A DNA stretch of 64,000 nucleotides from Drosophila pseudoobscura (lineage: Eukaryota > Arthropoda > Insecta > Diptera > Drosophilidae): positions 45,089,869 to 45,153,868 of the forward strand of contig NC_046683.1 of the NCBI RefSeq assembly GCF_009870125.1, given 5' to 3'. This document shows, in pieces, positions 59,598 through 64,000 of the stretch; the first letter of the stretch is position 1; every line of letters starts with the position of its first letter. Made by a program: the position numbers and the translations under genes. The notes under the pieces are model-generated. The model saw only the letters and a program-made list of their open reading frames with translations, was not told the DNA's origin and did no database searches.

Positions 59598-62500
59598 TGC
59601 AATCTCTGGGCTGTGGTCGGCGGATGGTATTGTTTGGCGCTGCTGTTATTGTTTTTTTTTCCACAGCTTCTGTAATTCATAAAGTTTTTTGTGGACTGCA
59701 GGATTTTTCAGGCTGCTATGAGTCTAGTTGGAGTTGGAACGGGTCTGGGCATTGCCTGAAATTAGTTTGCGTCGGCTGGCAGGACGAAGCGATGGCCCTG
59801 TCAAAACTGAAGCTCATTTCCTCTCTTTGCTGAAATTTAACCACAATATATGAAATTATATTAGCACCAAAGGTCGGGGCAACTTGGCGAATAAAAACTA
59901 TGCCCCTTCTGGCTGTCTATGGGGCCAGGCCACCATCTATGTGTGTCTGCCACTCGGTATGCATGTGTGCGTCGGTGCCAGCGAGCAGTGCACATTAATA
60001 TCCTGTGCGCATTCGTACGTGTTAATATGACTTTATGACTTCATATGTGTCCATATTTTTGTCCCCGCTTCACGTTTCACACTAAAAAGTTTTATTGTTA
60101 GTTACGCTGCTGCCACCATCAAAGCAACCATTTTTATTCACAGTGTTGAAGATGCAGAAATTATTAAAAATTTCCCTATGCCAACCCCCCTGCCCCTCCC
60201 CCCCCATGCATAGCACACTCGTATCTCAGGGCTCTGCCTGCACCATCAGACACTGAACTTTTTCATATGCAACAGGGCGGGAGGTGTTGTGAAGGCTGCA
60301 TTTACGGTGAGCAGATCTGATGGATGTGAGTCGTCCACAGTGGACCAACTCGAAGGATTTAAGAGAACAAAAGAAATACTTTTTGGATCTCAAGATCTGT
60401 AGTTCTGTTCTGATTAAAAAATTTTAGTTATTGGGAGACAAAATTGAATTCTGGTGCTGATCTGAAATTCTTCAATCTTTATTTTATAATGGTTTTCAAA
60501 CCCGGTTCTGTAAGAGTATAGGGGTATATTATAATGTGGTGAAAGTGGATGTGTGTAACACCCAGAAGGAAGCGTTTCCGACCCCATTGGCTTTGACATA
60601 TCAAACACAGTGCCACTCAACTGCATGGGTTCAACAATTTTCAAAAGTCAAACCGTTATATCTTTTTAACCAAATTACCAATTTATATGAAATAATATTT
60701 TTTGCATAGAATGATTCATTGCTAATATAGCAAAACCTGTGGTTTCCAGGACACTTTCTAAAGGCTATTTATTAATATTTTCAAAAACATTACAAAAAAT
60801 TCCTATTTATTCAAGCTCCACTGAATAGGTTCAAGTGCATTATTGCATTTTGAGGTCCTTATCGCTTAGTAAACGACGTAATTTTTTGTTTGCTAATTAC
60901 AGTCAAAGTAATTTACGTTGATTTTTTTTTTGTAAAATGGGTCGCGGAGAGCATATAAATTCTGGCCTAAATCAACGTTAAATCGCTAAAAGAATAGGAC
61001 GATGCCAAAATGTAATTGCCATTTTTATTCGTAATGAAACAACGTATGGATTCTATTATATTTATTGTATTTACATTTCAGATATGCTTGGTTTTTGTAC
61101 AATTTATCCGATATGCCACCCATTTCCTTTTAGCCCACTCTCGCATATGGGCGGGGTTCCGGCACCGGCACCGGCTCCGGCTCCACATTAACGGTAGTTC
61201 CCGTATGTGCATATGCTGCTCTCCCTGCGTATGCCCCGGCTCGTCATGGCATTCGGCGAAGCCACTTGAATGCTTATTGTACATTTCAAACAACTCTATT
61301 ACGAATATTTTTCATATTTCTTCGCAAGTGGGGCACAGGCACGGAAAAAGTTAACATTAAAAGCGATGGCGGTGCCGAAAAGGCTGCCGGAGCGAGGCTG
61401 GGGCGGAGAAGACGCCAGTCAAAGCAACCAATTCGCATGCGGCACGTTACATTTTCGCAATAAAAAATGTAAACCGCTTTGCATGCATCTGTAGGAGAAA
61501 AGACTGCGGCTCTCACTTGCTTCTGGGGCGTGTATGTATGTGTGTGTGTGCGTATGTGAAGAGAGAGGAGGCAAAAGTAATAAATGTACGTGCCGCACTA
61601 GCGAAAACTCCGGGAAAAGCAGAAGTAACGGCTCCACACATGCACACACGGAGGCAGTCGTGTCAATTTGGAATAAAACCAGGAAGGAAGGAAGGATACC
61701 CTTGAGGACTAACAGATTCCTCCTTTGCCATCATAATATGGCTCTCCAACTAGAACTTCTCTGATGATCGCTGAATAGGATGATTTCTCTAATGATATGA
61801 ACCCACAAACTACTGCTTGGACATTGCTGAATTAAGAACCGTATTACATCATCAGAAATACTGTCGTTTGTTCGATTCAAACGTTCCATTCCCCCTTCGA
61901 AAGGGAATGAGAAGCGCCATCTTCCATTTCCGCTCCGTTTGCCGCTTCGCACATGTCACGATCACGACGCATGCAAATGCATGGAAACGATTGTGAATGC
62001 AAGTAGGGGGGAGCTGGAGCTGGAGATGGGACGGGGACTGGGACTGGGACTGGGGCTGGCTTGAATCGAATGGAAGAATGGGAGTCGTGGAATACGAGTA
62101 AATGTAATAAAAATAAACTACAATTTTCTTTGACTACCCCTAGAACCCAACACCCCCCAATACCCCCATACAACGCGTTCTATTGTGCGAATACTTTTTT
62201 GGTTTTTTTTTCCTTTTGTCGTCTTGGGGTATGCCACCCCGTCGCCGGGCAGAGGGGGCGGAGTCTGTGGCGATGGGGTCGCAACGGCTTGGCACGCACC
62301 ACTCTCGTGTTTGAAGTAGCTTTGGATTGTATAAAAGTAACCATAGCTACCATAATTTAATGAAAACATAATCTGCATTCGGAAAAAAAAGCAGAGCCAG
62401 AGCCAGAGCCAAAGCCAAGCCCGCGAGTGGAAAGTGGAAAATCGACGGCGATGGGTGGAGTGGCACCGGGAGGCACGGGGACCCTCTGGAAGCTGGAGAA

Positions 62501-63300
62501 AAATTCTATTAAATGGCGACAGGTCTGTTCAGGGCTTTTGTCGGGTGCCCAGAGACGGTTCCCCATGAAATATTGTGTTTTTATCAAGTAGCTGACTTAT
62601 GGGTTGTACAGGATCTCTGACTGGGTCCAATGGGGCTAGAGCAAACAAATTTTGCTTATATTAATAAGTACACAAGTGAATACTCTTCGCATAACTAAAC
62701 TTTAGAAATCGTATTATTCCATAACAGCTCGGAAAAATGCTTTCAACTACAAAGTTCTCATAAAAGCTTTGTTAAGAATATTGTTTATGTTTATTATGTT
62801 TAATTAATATTAAAAATGGCTATCAGGGAAACATAATTTGTATCTAGTTATATTCATATTATCGCTGCAGAGTTCTTTAACGTTAGATAAACTTAAGTAT
62901 AGGATATTATTTCTAAACCCACCTAAGCCTTCTTGGAAAAAAGCATTTTTTCCTTGGTTTCAGGTCACACTATGTTTTCATAGTGATGATTGTGTGCTGG
63001 CAGAAGATGAAGTGTCATTGAAATACTAAGTATACCTACAATCGTTTTGAAATGCAGTATTCTATAGATATCGAAGGCAATTGGAGACATCCCCCCTAAA
63101 GCTCAGAGAAATTCAGCTGCTAGTTCATATTTTGCAGGCTTTTCTTAAACAGAAAATCCAAGAGGGCATTGCCGAGTATCTGGTTACACTTTATTTCTTT
63201 TTTCCATTTTATTCAATTTTCTGTTTAATTTTTTTCGCCGGCATTTTTTATGATAAAAGAGGAAAGGGCTTCTTTTAGCGGCAGTGGCGCGACTTGAGCA
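59598..63300. other. gene-free DNA with repeat fragment
   Basis: No supported gene. 60550-60583 repeats the TGTGTAACACCCAGAAGGAAGCGTTTCCGACCCC string found at 58287, so it is a fragment of the same dispersed repeat. There are short GT/GC tracts near 61536-61553 and a CTGGAGCTGGAG/GGGACTGGGACT tract at 62011-62055. Several long frames here lack codon bias. Confidence 0.45.
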
Positions 63301-64000
63301 GTGACTTGAGTATCTCGCAGAAAAGTTTCCTAGACAACTCCTTCAGGAGGTGGAAGGAAAGTCGAGGGACTGCTGCCTGAATATCCTTTGGGCCTTGGCA
63401 GAATCAGCAAAGCGCGAAGGACCGACCACTTGTGAATACGCTTTGATGCGCGCGGCTTTGTGCGTGGGTGTGACTGCCGTTGTGCCGATGTTGTGTCTTG
63501 GGGTCTTTTGGGGCTGGGCGAGCAGTGGGGCCGTACCGTGCCTCTCCCTTTTCCTGCCTCTGCTGCTGGATATTTATTTATTTTGACTTGGTTTGCGTTG
63601 CTGGGAGCCTTTGCTGGCTTCAAGTATTTCGTGAGTAGCGTAAAATACGCGCGGGAAATGTAATAAAAACATTTTTTCCAGCGGCTGCAGCATCAGCCAA
63701 CATCTTATTCCTTCGGCACACTGCAGCCCGACTTCTAGTGCTGCTGCTGATGCTGCTGATGCCGCTGCTGGGCTTAACTTCTGCTTTGAGCTACTGCTTC
63801 TAAAGTATCTAGAAGATATTTTTAATACATGCTCGCGACTTTCAGTGCCCCACACAGATACGCACGTTACTGCTGTTCGAGTGTACGTTCACTCACTTCG
63901 AACACTCATCCATGGCATCCATTTGATGTTGGGCTTTCGCTGGCCCTATTGGCAGCGCAGCATAATGAAAAACATTCCGGTCATATGCAAAAATATGCAA
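63301..64000. other. gene-free DNA at the window edge
   Basis: The hydrophobic frame at 63350-63586 and the opposing frames over it show no codon bias that separates one strand from the other. A TGCTGCTGA triplet array lies at 63740-63765. No gene is supported, but an exon cut by the window edge cannot be excluded. Confidence 0.4.

Noticed and set aside
1..64000. Autonomous transposon, retroviral or reverse-transcriptase coding sequence
   Set aside because: I looked for RT (YxDD), integrase, transposase and Helitron-helicase-like motifs among the open frames and saw none. Only non-coding repeat fragments are present.
1..64000. tRNA, rRNA or other structured RNA genes
   Set aside because: No cloverleaf with A- and B-box sequences was recognised by eye. 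A covariance-model scan would be needed to exclude them.

Overview
The window is animal nuclear DNA from a Drosophila genome. Three lines of evidence show this: GT-AG introns of 43 to 80 bases beside much longer ones, strongly C/G-ending codons in exons, and fly-type orthologues of spermine synthase, porphobilinogen synthase and a type IV inositol polyphosphate 5-phosphatase. The dense (CA)n, (GA)n and poly-G/C tracts, together with a dispersed repeat ending in a 'GTCCGTCTGTCCG'-type tail, weakly suggest the obscura group. I cannot fix the species.

Layout. 1-36 kb is a gene-poor, microsatellite-rich stretch, probably a very long intron or intergenic region. It holds one clear intronless gene, a small Sec63-like J-domain membrane protein at 2232-2822. 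It also holds one orphan exon candidate on the minus strand (22146-22316), AT-rich islands at 13.8-14.0, 20.0-20.6 and 22.3-22.7 kb, a 13-bp minisatellite (8061-8270) and an AT-rich tandem duplication (33.1-33.5 kb). 36.6-38.3 kb looks like the 5' noncoding exon and promoter of a minus-strand gene.

38.5-41.0 kb is a large inverted repeat, with arms of about 556 and 575 bp. It encloses the frameshifted 3' part of a multi-exon gene. 41.1-45.2 kb holds two convergent genes, an uncharacterised Ser-rich coiled-coil protein (+) and porphobilinogen synthase (-). Their promoter regions are inverted copies of one 180-190 bp sequence. 46-50.8 kb is spermine synthase (-), with two alternative, mutually exclusive second exons. 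50.8-52.6 kb is a split intergenic region: two direct copies of a promoter-like sequence, exactly 1680 bp apart, enclose a decayed gene. 52.6-57 kb is INPP5E (+), with 5' noncoding exons and a C-terminal prenylation box. 57-64 kb is intergenic or intronic sequence with dispersed-repeat remnants and one weak small ORF candidate.

The housekeeping genes sit side by side and do not form one pathway: haem synthesis, polyamine synthesis and ciliary phosphoinositide turnover. The most unusual aspect of the window is how the DNA between them has been rebuilt. Three separate duplications (inverted repeat A, inverted repeat B, direct repeat C) all involve promoter-proximal DNA within 14 kb.
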